Below, in pieces: positions 26,741 to 35,264 of a stretch of DNA of 64,000 nucleotides. Source of the stretch: Arthrobacter sp. Marseille-P9274 (GTDB lineage: Bacteria; Actinomycetota; Actinomycetes; Actinomycetales; Micrococcaceae). Location of the stretch: positions 248,001 through 312,000 of the forward strand of contig NZ_CAMPOV010000003.1 of the NCBI RefSeq assembly GCF_946892675.1. The letters are read 5' to 3'. Each line of letters starts with the position of its first letter. Positions within the stretch are counted from its first letter, which is position 1. The position numbers and the translations under genes were made by a program. The notes below the pieces were generated by a model. It had not been told where the DNA came from. It worked only from the letters and a program-made list of their open reading frames with translations, and ran no database searches.

Positions 26741-27853
26741 ATGAGTTTGATGCACGCGGCCCGCCTCCACGAAGTAGGGGCGCCCTTCCAGGTCGATCAA
26801 ATCGAGATTCCCCAGCCTGGCCCGCGGGACGTCGTAGTCGAGGTGAAGGCCTGCAATGTGGTTCCCAATCTGCGCAATGTCATCACCAAGTACCCGGACT
26901 GGTTCCCGTTCCTGCCCTTGCCTCAGCTGCCGGCCGTGTACGGGTTGGACGCAGCAGGGGTCGTGAGTCAGGTCGGATCTCAGGTGCGCAACGTAAAGGT
27001 GGGCGACCGCGTATATGTGAATCCCGGGCGCGATTCCGGGGACTCCCATGCGTCCCGCGCCGGGGAACCGATCAACGATCCGGCCTATACCTTCCAAGGC
27101 TACTTCGGCTTCGGCGCCGGATCCCGGGAGGTCTTCACTGACTACCCCCAGGGCGGGTTCTGCCAGTACATGAAGGCTCCCGCGAACGCACTGGTCATCC
27201 TCCCCGAAGAAATTTCCTTCGAACAGGCCTGTCGCTTCGGCTACCTCGGCACTTCCTATGCCGGACTGAAGAAAACCGGAGTACGTGCGGGCACGTCAGT
27301 GCTCATCCACGGCGCCACTGGCACCTTGGGGCTAGGCGCCGTCCTTAACGCCCTGGCAATGGGCGCGACCAAGGTCTTCGCTGTGGCCAGGGACCGGGAG
27401 CTGCTCGAGCGAGTACGTCAACTCGCTCCCAGACGCGTCCGTGTCCTGTCCTACGGAGACCAACCGGTGGGGACATGGGTTCGTGAGCACACCGCGGGGC
27501 GGGGAGCGGATGTATTCATCGATGCCATCGGCCCCGGAGCACCTAGCGAGACGTCGATGGCCGGAATCGATGCATTGCGCCGAGGCGGCCGAATGGTCAA
27601 CGTCGGTGGGATGGCCGAACCACTGCAGGTGGACATGATCCGCGTGATGACCTTCCAGATCAGCATCATCGGCTCCCTTTGGTTCAGCGTCGGGGAGGGC
27701 CAGGACATGGCCGAGATGGCGGCGGCAGGAACATTAGACTTGTCGGTCTTCGACCATGAGATCTACCCGCTGTCACAGATCAACGAAGCTCTTGATGCGG
27801 TGGAGAAACGCAGGGGTGGATTCACCAATGTCGTCATCGTCCCCGGTTCCTAA
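26741..27853 (+). CDS. MDR oxidoreductase with a lost structural-zinc site
   Basis: A 370-residue paralogue of the protein at 14488, sharing VNPGR.., the AYTFQGYFGFGA-type segment and HGATGTLGLGAVLNALAMGA. The four structural-zinc Cys of the paralogue are all gone: the loop reads GRDSGDSHASRAGEPINDP. The catalytic GHE is also absent (YGLDAAG). So it is probably a zinc-free reductase or an enzyme on new chemistry. ATG 26741 follows AAGGAGCACACC. It lies between the P450 redox genes and the formaldehyde dehydrogenase. Confidence 0.85.
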   Translation: MSLMHAARLHEVGAPFQVDQIEIPQPGPRDVVVEVKACNVVPNLRNVITKYPDWFPFLPLPQLPAVYGLDAAGVVSQVGSQVRNVKVGDRVYVNPGRDSGDSHASRAGEPINDPAYTFQGYFGFGAGSREVFTDYPQGGFCQYMKAPANALVILPEEISFEQACRFGYLGTSYAGLKKTGVRAGTSVLIHGATGTLGLGAVLNALAMGATKVFAVARDRELLERVRQLAPRRVRVLSYGDQPVGTWVREHTAGRGADVFIDAIGPGAPSETSMAGIDALRRGGRMVNVGGMAEPLQVDMIRVMTFQISIIGSLWFSVGEGQDMAEMAAAGTLDLSVFDHEIYPLSQINEALDAVEKRRGGFTNVVIVPGS

Positions 27854-27979
27854 TTCATTGCATCAACGACCCAATAGAAAGGCCTTGCCATCCGCGGGAA
27901 AGCGGTAGTGGCCGGCGAGGTCGGAGAACGATATGGCTTGCTTGCTAAGTGGATAGGTAGGACGCTCCGGTCGCACCAC

Positions 27980-28005
27980 TGCTGGCCTGCCGTGTCAGGC
28001 CAGCA
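27980..28005. terminator. Short perfect hairpin
   Basis: TGCTGGCCTG (27980-27989) pairs with CAGGCCAGCA (27996-28005), 10 bp with a 6-nt loop. There is no T-run. It lies between the MDR gene and the formaldehyde dehydrogenase and may attenuate the upstream transcript. Confidence 0.45.
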
Positions 28006-28124
28006 CAGAATGGAAGGTTCGCGGCATGACCCTGCTGCTCTTCCGTACCAAGCGCCTCCAGTCAGGCGACAAGAATTCGGCGCGCCCCGCTGAAATATTC
28101 ATTCAATGAGGAGACACCCCCAGC

Positions 28125-29213
28125 ATGGTTCGTAAGGTCAAGGCCGTTGTTGCCAGAGAAAAGAACGCCCCGGTCAGCATCGAGACCATCCTCGTGCCCG
28201 ACCCGGGCCCGGGAGAGGCCCTGGTCGACATCCTCACCTGCGGCGTCTGCCACACCGACCTGCACTACAAGCAGGGCGGCATCGGCGAGGACTTCCCCTA
28301 CCTCCTCGGCCACGAAGCCACCGGCACCGTCGCCGCCATCGGCGAGAACGTCACCGAAGTCGCCGTCGGCGACCGCGTCATCCTGAACTGGCGCGCCGTC
28401 TGCGGCCAGTGCCGCGCCTGCGCCAAGGGCCAGCCGCAGTACTGCTTCAACACCCACAACGCCACCCAAAAAATGACCCTCGAAGACGGCACCGAACTCT
28501 CCCCCGCCCTGGGCATCGGAGCGTTCGCCGAGAAAACCCTCGTCGCCGCCGGCCAATGCACCAAGGTCGACGCCGACGCCGACCCCGCCGCCGTCGGCCT
28601 GCTCGGCTGCGGCGTCATGGCCGGCATCGGCGCCGCGATCAACACCGGCGAGGTCAAACGCGGCGAATCCGTCGCCGTCATCGGCTGCGGCGCCGTCGGC
28701 ATCGCCGCGATCGCCGGCGCGAAACTCGCCGGCGCGACCACGATCATCGCCGTCGACATCGACGACAACAAGATCGACATGGCCAAGCAGCTCGGCGCCA
28801 CCCACGGCATTAACTCCAAACAGCAGGACCCGGTCGAAGCGATCCGGGAACTCACGAACGGCTTCGGCGCCGACGTCGTGATCGAGGCCGTCGGCCGCCC
28901 GGAAACCTACAAACAGGCCTTCTACGCCCGCGACCTCGCCGGCCGCGTCGTCCTCGTCGGCGTGCCCACCCCCGAGATGACCCTCGAACTGCCCCTGCTC
29001 GACGTCTTCGGCCGCGGCGGGGCCCTGAAGTCCTCCTGGTACGGCGACTGCCTGCCCAGCCGGGACTTCCCCATGCTCGTCAACCACTACAAACAAGGCA
29101 ACCTCGACCTCGACGCCTTCGTCACCGAACGCATCACCCTCGACCAAATCGAAGAAGCCTTCAACAAAATGCACGAAGGCAAAGTCCTCCGCTCCGTGGT
29201 GGAGGTGGCATGA
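28125..29213 (+). CDS. S-(hydroxymethyl)mycothiol dehydrogenase (formaldehyde detoxification)
   Basis: A 362-residue class III-like zinc alcohol dehydrogenase. Catalytic-zinc residues are in [11 protein letters not shown] and LLGHEATG, and the structural-zinc Cys are in [16 protein letters not shown]. The NAD motif is [15 protein letters not shown]. The C-terminal half ([14 protein letters not shown]) matches actinobacterial mycothiol-dependent enzymes. These oxidise the adduct of formaldehyde and mycothiol. Formaldehyde is the by-product of O-demethylation, which links the gene to the P450 upstream. A metallo-hydrolase normally follows and does so here, but truncated. It has GAGGAG before ATG 28125. 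Confidence 0.9.
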   Translation: MVRKVKAVVAREKNAPVSIETILVPDPGPGEALVDILTCGVCHTDLHYKQGGIGEDFPYLLGHEATGTVAAIGENVTEVAVGDRVILNWRAVCGQCRACAKGQPQYCFNTHNATQKMTLEDGTELSPALGIGAFAEKTLVAAGQCTKVDADADPAAVGLLGCGVMAGIGAAINTGEVKRGESVAVIGCGAVGIAAIAGAKLAGATTIIAVDIDDNKIDMAKQLGATHGINSKQQDPVEAIRELTNGFGADVVIEAVGRPETYKQAFYARDLAGRVVLVGVPTPEMTLELPLLDVFGRGGALKSSWYGDCLPSRDFPMLVNHYKQGNLDLDAFVTERITLDQIEEAFNKMHEGKVLRSVVEVA

Positions 29214-29314
29214 GCATGCGCGTCGAGAACCTCGTCACCTCCGGCACCTTCTCGCTGGACGGCGGGACCTGGGACGTCGACAACAACGTCTGGGTCATCG
29301 GCCCTCCGAAGTGA
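29210..29314 (+). pseudogene. Truncated MBL-fold hydrolase partner of the mycothiol enzyme
   Basis: ATG 29210 overlaps the dehydrogenase stop (ATGA). The 34 residues contain VENLVTSGTFSLDGGTWDV and DNNVWVIG, the start of the metallo-beta-lactamase-fold proteins that accompany mycothiol formaldehyde dehydrogenases. It then reads GPPK and stops. The HxHxDH metal site and about 170 residues are missing. The break at about 29300 is followed by gene-free DNA and a repeat shared with the IS30 flank, pointing to a rearrangement. Confidence 0.8.
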
Positions 29315-29472
29315 TCATTGAACATCGGTAATGGGAAATTCATTTCGCCAACTACTGATGTCCCAAAGCCGGTGCCGTTACGCGACAGTAAAAGCCGAGA
29401 ACTTATGCAGGGGTCTGAATGAGAGGCTCGTGCCATAAGCTCGAGCCCTATCGCGTGGCTGTCCCGTTTGAG
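29315..29472. other. Gene-free junction after the truncated hydrolase
   Basis: No gene is recognised. A half-site-like TGAACA occurs at about 29319, but without a partner. This is probably foreign DNA joined at the truncation. Confidence 0.4.
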
Positions 29473-29550
29473 CATCCTCCAACGCTCCGCTCCCCCGATG
29501 GCAGTCTCCGCTCAGCAACGGCGCCAATCGACATATCCACGGTTATCGGT
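29473..29550. repeat. Diverged ~80-bp repeat, copy B
   Basis: This copy matches 7028-7108, including CATCCTCCAAC, AGTCTCCG and TCGACATA-N2-CACGGTTATCGGT, with scattered changes and a 3-bp length difference. A weaker echo, CATACTCCCGGTTATCGG, is at 50417-50434. All copies lie at module boundaries. Confidence 0.75.
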
Positions 29551-29822
29551 TACCCAAGGTCAGGCGGCTTGCCGCACGGGTCACTGGCGGGCCCCCTTTG
29601 CCATCTTGCATTGGCGACGGCGACCTCCGCCAATCGGGGTTGGATATGCACCCTTAGTTTGGCTGGTGGTTGGTGCCGGGGTGTATAGCCGTAGGCCCGG
29701 CGGAAGACATCGATGAATGCGCTGGTCGAGGACCAGCCGCAGCGGCGGGCGACCGAGATGCTCAGGCCGTCTGCCAGCATCCTCAACGCGTGGTAGAGAT
29801 ACAGCTGGTGCCCGCTAGGCCA
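29550..29822 (-). pseudogene. C-terminal fragment of an AraC-family regulator
   Basis: The minus-strand frame reads YHALRMLADGLSISVARRCG, then WSSTSAFIDVFRRAYGYTP, the second helix-turn-helix of an AraC DNA-binding domain. Its N-terminal sensor domain is missing and the end is altered (RHQPPAKLR). There is no start codon of its own with a ribosome site. It is a remnant at the junction between the demethylation island and the OYE gene. Confidence 0.75.
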
Positions 29823-29992
29823 GTGAGCCGGGGCCTAACGCAATTCAGGATGCGCGGGGAGGAATATGAACTGTGGTTTGGGCCGTATGTTCTTGCCGCC
29901 GGCGGACATCCCCTAAGATACAAGGCGTGCGCAATAAACGGCTTGTGCATGGATCTCGACTCCGCGGCCCCATGTAGTTTAAGGAGAGCACT

Positions 29993-31051
29993 TTGGCAGA
30001 CCTGTTCGATCCCCTGGTTCTTGGAGACTTGACGCTGCCGAACCGCGTGATTATGTCTCCTCTGACTCGCTGCAGGACGGGGGTCGACCGCGTGCCCAAT
30101 GACCTTATGGCGGAGTACTACGCGCAGCGGGCTGGCGCCGGGCTGATCATCAGTGAGGCGACTGTCGTGAGCGAGCAAGGCATTGGCTACCCAAATACGC
30201 CGGGAATCTGGAACAGTGCGCAAGTGGACGGGTGGACCCAGGTGACGGAAGCTGTCCATGCCGCCGGCGGGCGGATTTTCCTTCAACTGTGGCATGTCGG
30301 ACGGGTCTCGGATCCGGTGTACTTTGACGGTGAATTGCCCGTAGCACCGAGTGCGATCAGACCTGCCGGCCGGGTGCGGCAGGTACGGCCCCACCGTGAA
30401 TATGTCACGCCGCGCCCATTGACGACGGATGAGATCCCGGGCATTGTCGAGGATTTCCGCCGTGGAGCCGAGAACGCGAGGCGGGCTGGATTCGACGGTG
30501 TGGAAATCCATGCAGCGAACGGCTACCTCATCGATCAGTTCCTTCAGGACTCCACCAACCAGCGCACGGACCGCTACGGCGGCAGCCTGGAAAACCGCGC
30601 CCGTTTCCTGATGGAAATCACCGACGCCGTCACATCGGTGTGGGAACCGGGCCGGGTCGGGGTCCATCTGCGACCCCGCGGCGAGGAACACGATATGGGC
30701 GACAGCGATGCGCAGGCGCTTTTTGGCTATGTCGCCGAGCAATTGGGCAGCCGCAACATTGCTTTCCTGTTCATCCGCGAAATCGAGGCCGCGGACAGCC
30801 AGCTGACAAGGATGAAGAAACTGTTCGGCGGAGCGGTCATCGCCAATGAAGAAATGGACTATGCCGACGCGCAGCGCCTCCTCATGTCGGGTTCTGCGGA
30901 TGCCGTGGGCTTCGGCCGGCTCTACATTGCCAATCCGGACCTGGCAGAAAGACTGGCCCTCGGAGCCGACCTCAACCCGCCCATCCCGCAAACCTTCTAT
31001 GCGGAGGGCGCCCTTGGTTACACCGACTATCCTGCCCTCGTTTCCAGATAG
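29993..31051 (+). CDS. Old Yellow Enzyme-family NADH:flavin oxidoreductase
   Basis: A 352-residue FMN-binding TIM barrel of the N-ethylmaleimide/xenobiotic reductase group. The N-terminus LFDPLVLGDLTLPNRVIMSPLTRCR is typical. The active site reads VEIHAANGYLIDQFLQ, and NQRTDRYGGSLENRARF follows. TTG 29993 is the start, since AAGGAG lies 7 nt before it. Members reduce activated C=C bonds of enones or nitro compounds. A MarR gene follows 27 nt later. Its tie to the neighbouring pathways is unknown. Confidence 0.9.
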   Translation: MADLFDPLVLGDLTLPNRVIMSPLTRCRTGVDRVPNDLMAEYYAQRAGAGLIISEATVVSEQGIGYPNTPGIWNSAQVDGWTQVTEAVHAAGGRIFLQLWHVGRVSDPVYFDGELPVAPSAIRPAGRVRQVRPHREYVTPRPLTTDEIPGIVEDFRRGAENARRAGFDGVEIHAANGYLIDQFLQDSTNQRTDRYGGSLENRARFLMEITDAVTSVWEPGRVGVHLRPRGEEHDMGDSDAQALFGYVAEQLGSRNIAFLFIREIEAADSQLTRMKKLFGGAVIANEEMDYADAQRLLMSGSADAVGFGRLYIANPDLAERLALGADLNPPIPQTFYAEGALGYTDYPALVSR

Positions 31052-31078
31052 CCCGGGTACCCGGCGAAAGGTGCAGCA

Positions 31079-31546
31079 ATGGCATTTGCGGACGACGCGG
31101 TAGAGATCCGCGCCCAGGGATGGCTGCGCGTGGCCCTGTTTCACGCCTTGTTAGAGCGTTCTTTGGAGACCGCACTCCAAGACGCCGTGGGTCTTTCGGC
31201 CTCCGAGTACACGGTCCTGGAAGTACTCAGCCGGCAGCGCGGAGTTCACCATATGCGCATGCATCAGCTCTCCCGGGCCACCGCCATGTCACAGAGCGCG
31301 ACCACGCGCCTTGTGAACAGGCTCGAGGCCCGTGGTTACCTCGCCCGGTTCCTTTGTGTGGACGATCGCCGCGGCATTTACACTGAACTCACCGATTCCG
31401 GTACGGAACTCCTGGCCAAGGCCCGGCCTGTACACGACAACGCGCTGCTTTCGGCCCTGGCCGAGGCTGAAGCCCTCCCCGAACTCGTCCCGCTCCTGGA
31501 CCTCTTCGGACCCCGACCTCAGCAGCCGGGACCGGGCGAAGAATAA
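31079..31546 (+). CDS. MarR-family regulator
   Basis: A 155-residue winged-helix protein with RMHQLSRATAMSQSATTRLVNRLEARGYL as recognition region and DDRRGIYTELTDSGTELL as wing. ATG 31079 follows GAAAGG. It is cotranscribed with the OYE gene, so it probably senses the electrophile or phenolic that the enzyme reduces. No palindrome stands out before the OYE gene. Confidence 0.87.
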   Translation: MAFADDAVEIRAQGWLRVALFHALLERSLETALQDAVGLSASEYTVLEVLSRQRGVHHMRMHQLSRATAMSQSATTRLVNRLEARGYLARFLCVDDRRGIYTELTDSGTELLAKARPVHDNALLSALAEAEALPELVPLLDLFGPRPQQPGPGEE

Positions 31547-31775
31547 AGCCGCCAGGTGGCGGTACTAGCAAGAACCCGCGGGGTGCCTGCGGAGCCGGGG
31601 CTGCGCGCCGAAAGGGCTCCGGCCAAGGACCGCCATCCTTCCCCTCGTCCGACCGCTTGCCAGGCGGCAGCCGCTCAGGTGGGGGCGTCATTGGCCGTTT
31701 GTCGCGGCCTTCCACGGGGATCCTCCGGCAGCGGGTACGACCTGCAAGCGTCCCCTTGTTCGCCAGGGCTGGCCT
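31547..31775. other. Convergent intergenic stretch
   Basis: It lies between two convergent regulator genes. A small CCGCC/GGCGG inverted repeat at 31549-31562 is too tight to be a strong terminator. Nothing else is seen. Confidence 0.4.
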
Positions 31776-32534
31776 TCAGGAGCCGGGGAGCCGGCTCTCG
31801 TCCAAGGGGTGCGCCGCCGTCGTGCCGTTGTCCGCATGCTGTGCGGCAAGGTCAAGGGGATGCGCAAATCCATGGCGGCCGACGACCACCCAGATGGCAA
31901 CGCAGTCTTCACGGTAGGGATTGCTCAACCGGTGAGGTGCGGTGGAATCGAAATTAAGGCTGTCACCGGGCTCAAGCGTCTGCGCGTTGAAGGCGACCTG
32001 GACGTCCAGCCTTCCGGAGAGCACATGCAGATACTCCCAGCCCGAATGGCGCATCAGGTTGTCAGGACTGCACGATTCGCTGCCTGCGGTATACGTGACG
32101 CGAAGAAATTCAGTGAGCGGATCGTCCTGGCTGGTAAGCCTTTCCCAACGGACGCCGCCGACCCTGATCTCGGGGCGTTCTGCTGCGGCCTGAAAGCCGG
32201 GCAAAGTGTCACCGCGGCGAACAGGCAATTGAACCGGCAGTGCCTCCTCAAAACGTTCCACAGGGGCTGACTCGGAGACCGGCAGCTGCGTGCCGGATCC
32301 GGCCATCATCGAGTCCAGCGACAGGCCGAGCTCGGACACGATGGCGTACAAGGTGCCGATAGAGGGCGTGGCACGCCCCAACTCCACCTGGGAGATAAAA
32401 CTGGCCGAAACGCCCACCCGCCGGGCCATCTCGCGCAGGGACATTTTGGCGTCCGTTCGGGCCTGCCTCAGACGCTCCCCAAGCTGAAGGCGGCTGAGGT
32501 CGAGTAGTGCCGAATCGTTTTCCGTACTTGGCAT
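31776..32534 (-). CDS. XRE-family regulator with cupin sensor domain
   Basis: A 252-residue protein. The N-terminal helix-turn-helix (about residues 18-75) reads LREMARRVGVSASFISQVELG, and a C-terminal cupin barrel has GWEYLHVLSGRLDV and LEPGDSLNFDSTAPHRLSNP. ATG 32534 follows GAGGAG. It is divergent from the ABC importer operon, across a region with palindromes overlapping a promoter. The cupin probably binds the imported compound or a product. Confidence 0.88.
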   Translation of the reverse strand: MPSTENDSALLDLSRLQLGERLRQARTDAKMSLREMARRVGVSASFISQVELGRATPSIGTLYAIVSELGLSLDSMMAGSGTQLPVSESAPVERFEEALPVQLPVRRGDTLPGFQAAAERPEIRVGGVRWERLTSQDDPLTEFLRVTYTAGSESCSPDNLMRHSGWEYLHVLSGRLDVQVAFNAQTLEPGDSLNFDSTAPHRLSNPYREDCVAIWVVVGRHGFAHPLDLAAQHADNGTTAAHPLDESRLPGS

Positions 32535-32683
32535 GAACTGCTCTCCTCGAAGGATGGACACGCAGGTGGCTTCCCGCGGAAGGCGCTGAAGGCGGCAGCT
32601 CCCAACGCCGGACGTGTAGTCCAGCTTATTGCAGCCCCTCTAAAGGAGCCAGAGTGTAAACCGGTGTCGCACAACTCCCCATA

Positions 32684-32728
32684 AGTGTAATCTATTACTT
32701 GACACTATGTTGCTGGTCACTTTACATT
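32684..32728 (+). promoter_or_regulatory. Promoter and overlapping operator of the ABC/hydroxyquinol operon
   Basis: TTGACA (32699-32704) and TACATT (32723-32728), 18 bp apart, form a good -35/-10 pair ending about 31 bp before the first gene. GTAAT-CT-ATTAC (32687-32698), a perfect palindrome, directly abuts the -35. AGTGT/ACACT (32684-32688 and 32702-32706) brackets it. GTGTAA also occurs at about 32654. A repressor bound here would block the promoter. Confidence 0.6.
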
Positions 32729-32759
32729 GATCTACATCACATCAATGAAAGAGGTTCCT

Positions 32760-34250
32760 ATGACCAACAGCCCAGCTGTGTTGCTTTCAGTGAGCGGGGT
32801 CTCCAAGCGGTTTGGCGGTGCCCGGGCGCTGGACAACGTATCGGTTGATTTCCACGCTGGAGAGGTTCACGCCCTGCTGGGCGAGAACGGCGCGGGAAAA
32901 AGCACCCTGGTTAAGATCATTGCCGGCGTCGTTCATGCCGATGCCGGCACCGTCTCGGGGCCGGCGGGGTCGAACCATCTCGACGTGGCGATGGTCTTCC
33001 AGGAGCTCTCCGTGGTTCCCGAGTTGTCCGTCCTGGACAATATGGCCCTGAGCATGCGCCGGGAGCGCGGAACCGTCCTGCGCCGCCAGCGGATGGAAAA
33101 GCGGATTCGCACGGCCCTTGATGCCGCCGGGCTGCAGGACGTGGAGCTGGGCATGCCGGTGGAGGCGCTGCCGCTGGCCAAGCGTCAGCTGCTGGAGATC
33201 GCCCGCGGTCTCGTTGCCGACGCGAAGGTCCTCATCCTCGACGAACCGACGGCGACCCTTTCGGACGTCGAGATCGCACGGGTGCATGAGGTGGTCCGTT
33301 CACTGACGGCCAAGGGACACGCCATCGTGTACATCACCCACCGGCTTGGCGAAGTCTTCACGCTCGCGGACCGGATCACCATCATGCGCTCCGGACAGGT
33401 CGTAGCGAACGGGCCGGTCGGTGACTTCACCATGGACTCCATGGTCACCCTGATGCTCGGTGAAGAACACCAGGGCGGAGTGGCCGTGCCCATCACGGAC
33501 GTTCCCGATGCCGGCATCCGGCGCGTGCTCAACGTGTCCGGCATCGGCTCCGGCAACCATTTCTCCGACGTCAGCTTCACCGCCGAAGCCGGCGAGGTGG
33601 TCGCACTGTTCGGGCAGATCGGCTCCGGCGCGGACGAAGTCGTCAGGGCGCTGGTCGGGCTCGCTCCCATCACTTCAGGAACGGTCACGCTCGACGGCCG
33701 GCAGCTGCCGCACCTGAACCGCGCCGGCTCGCAGAAGCACGGCATCGCCTACGTCTCAGCGGACCGGGTGCTCGAGGGCGTCTTCCTCAGCGGCACGGTG
33801 GCCCGCAACATCAGCTCCGGCGCTTTAGGCGACGTCAGCCGGATGGGAGTCATTCAGCGTGCCGACGAATTCAGGCTGGCGGCCAGGATCTCCGAAGAAG
33901 TGGCCTTCGACGCCAACCGCATCAACATCCCGGTGGGTTCCCTCAGCGGCGGCAACCAGCAGAAGATCGCCATCGGCCGTGCCCTGGCGACCAAACCTTC
34001 CGTCCTGGTGCTCAACGAGCCAACCCGCGGAGTAGACATCGGAGCGCGTTCCGAAATCTACCGTGCGCTGCGCAAGCTGGCGTCCGCGAACGTTGCCGTT
34101 GTCGTCTACTCCAGCGACATCGTCGAGCTGCGCGAGCTCGCCGACCGGGTCATCACCATGTTCCGCGGCCGGGTCGTCAACAACCAATCCATTGCCCAGG
34201 TCCAGGACAACCAGATCCTGGCCGAGATCCTCCATGGAGCAGCAGCATGA
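32760..34250 (+). CDS. ABC importer ATP-binding protein, ribose/sugar type (RbsA-like)
   Basis: A 496-residue tandem ATPase. The first domain has Walker A GENGAGKSTLVK and Walker B LILDEPTATLS. The second has FGQIGSGADEVVRAL in place of a canonical P-loop and the signature LSGGNQQKIAIGRAL, as is normal for RbsA/MglA/XylG. ATG 32760 follows GAGGTTCCT. It energises the two permeases downstream. The family carries pentoses, hexoses, inositol, autoinducer-2 and related polyols, not usually aromatics. Confidence 0.92.
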   Translation: MTNSPAVLLSVSGVSKRFGGARALDNVSVDFHAGEVHALLGENGAGKSTLVKIIAGVVHADAGTVSGPAGSNHLDVAMVFQELSVVPELSVLDNMALSMRRERGTVLRRQRMEKRIRTALDAAGLQDVELGMPVEALPLAKRQLLEIARGLVADAKVLILDEPTATLSDVEIARVHEVVRSLTAKGHAIVYITHRLGEVFTLADRITIMRSGQVVANGPVGDFTMDSMVTLMLGEEHQGGVAVPITDVPDAGIRRVLNVSGIGSGNHFSDVSFTAEAGEVVALFGQIGSGADEVVRALVGLAPITSGTVTLDGRQLPHLNRAGSQKHGIAYVSADRVLEGVFLSGTVARNISSGALGDVSRMGVIQRADEFRLAARISEEVAFDANRINIPVGSLSGGNQQKIAIGRALATKPSVLVLNEPTRGVDIGARSEIYRALRKLASANVAVVVYSSDIVELRELADRVITMFRGRVVNNQSIAQVQDNQILAEILHGAAA

Positions 34251-35260
34251 ACACCCGAATCGCCACTGCATCCGCGCCCCCCGTGCGGCCAAGCCGCCGG
34301 TTCGAGGCACCCCGGAACCTGAAAGCGGCACTAACGGACGGATCCGTCGTCATCGGGCTCGTCACCGTGGTCCTCTTCTTCATCTCCACGGCCGCCATCC
34401 CGGGATTCGCCACGCTGCAGAACCTGCGGGCACTCTTCCTGTCCGTGGCGCTGGTGGGCATCGCCGCCATCGGCCTGAGCATCATCACGATTGTCGGCAA
34501 GATGTTCTCCCTGTCGGTCAGCGCGATGATCGCCGCATCCACCATCGTGTTCGCCTCGACGCTTCAATACGGCGCCTGGACCGCGATCATCGCCGCAATC
34601 CTGTTCGGCGCCGTCACGGGAGCGGCACAGGGCTTCCTGGTCGGCAAGCTAGGCACCGACCCGATCGTGACCACCATCGCGGCCGCAGCGGTAATCACGG
34701 GCGTGGCACAGATCCTCACCGGCGGACTGAACGTAGCCAGCCAGGGCGACGCCGGAGTATTCCGCCAGTCCGTCCTCGGCGTCATTCCCTTCCAGGTCTT
34801 CATATTCTTCCTCGTGGCCGCCGCCAGCTGGTGGTGCCACCGATACACCGTCATCGGCCGCAAGATCACGATGGTCGGCCTGAACGAAAAAGCCGCGCTG
34901 GTCTCCGGACAGCGGTCCTGGCCCATGGTCCTGCTCGCCTTCGTCGTCTCGGGGGTACTGGCCGGACTGGCCGGCGGTCTGCTCGCCTCGGAAGCCGGCC
35001 AGGGCAACCTGCAGCTCGGCGCGACCTTCGGTTTCGATGCGATCACTGCCGTCGTCGTCGGCGGCATCAGCATCAAGGGCGGACTGGGCAACCCCCTGGG
35101 GGCAGCCGTAGGAGCCGTACTCGTCGGGCTGCTGGGCAATGCCCTCATCCTGCTCGGGTTCAGCTACGAAATCCAACTCATCTTCAAGGGCGTACTCGTG
35201 TTACTGGCTGTTGTTGGAACCGGTATCGCGACCAACCGCCAGTCGGGCAGAAAGCGCTAG
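34247..35260 (+). CDS. ABC sugar-type permease (RbsC-like), first
   Basis: A 337-residue integral membrane protein with 8-10 hydrophobic segments and the family motif AITAVVVGGISIKGGLGNPLGAAVGA near the end. It overlaps the ATPase stop by 4 nt (ATGA). It pairs with the next permease as a heterodimer. Confidence 0.9.
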   Translation: MNTRIATASAPPVRPSRRFEAPRNLKAALTDGSVVIGLVTVVLFFISTAAIPGFATLQNLRALFLSVALVGIAAIGLSIITIVGKMFSLSVSAMIAASTIVFASTLQYGAWTAIIAAILFGAVTGAAQGFLVGKLGTDPIVTTIAAAAVITGVAQILTGGLNVASQGDAGVFRQSVLGVIPFQVFIFFLVAAASWWCHRYTVIGRKITMVGLNEKAALVSGQRSWPMVLLAFVVSGVLAGLAGGLLASEAGQGNLQLGATFGFDAITAVVVGGISIKGGLGNPLGAAVGAVLVGLLGNALILLGFSYEIQLIFKGVLVLLAVVGTGIATNRQSGRKR

Positions 35261-35264
35261 GACA

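Noticed and set aside
27980-28005. Hairpin considered as a riboswitch or attachment site
   Set aside because: It is a simple 10-bp stem with no conserved flanking structure and no partner copy. A weak terminator or attenuator is the most that can be said.
28096-28112. Third copy of the TGTTCA-N5-TGAACA operator before the formaldehyde dehydrogenase
   Set aside because: Three of twelve half-site bases differ and the site overlaps the GAGGAG ribosome site. It is mentioned as a weak relative but not listed as an operator.
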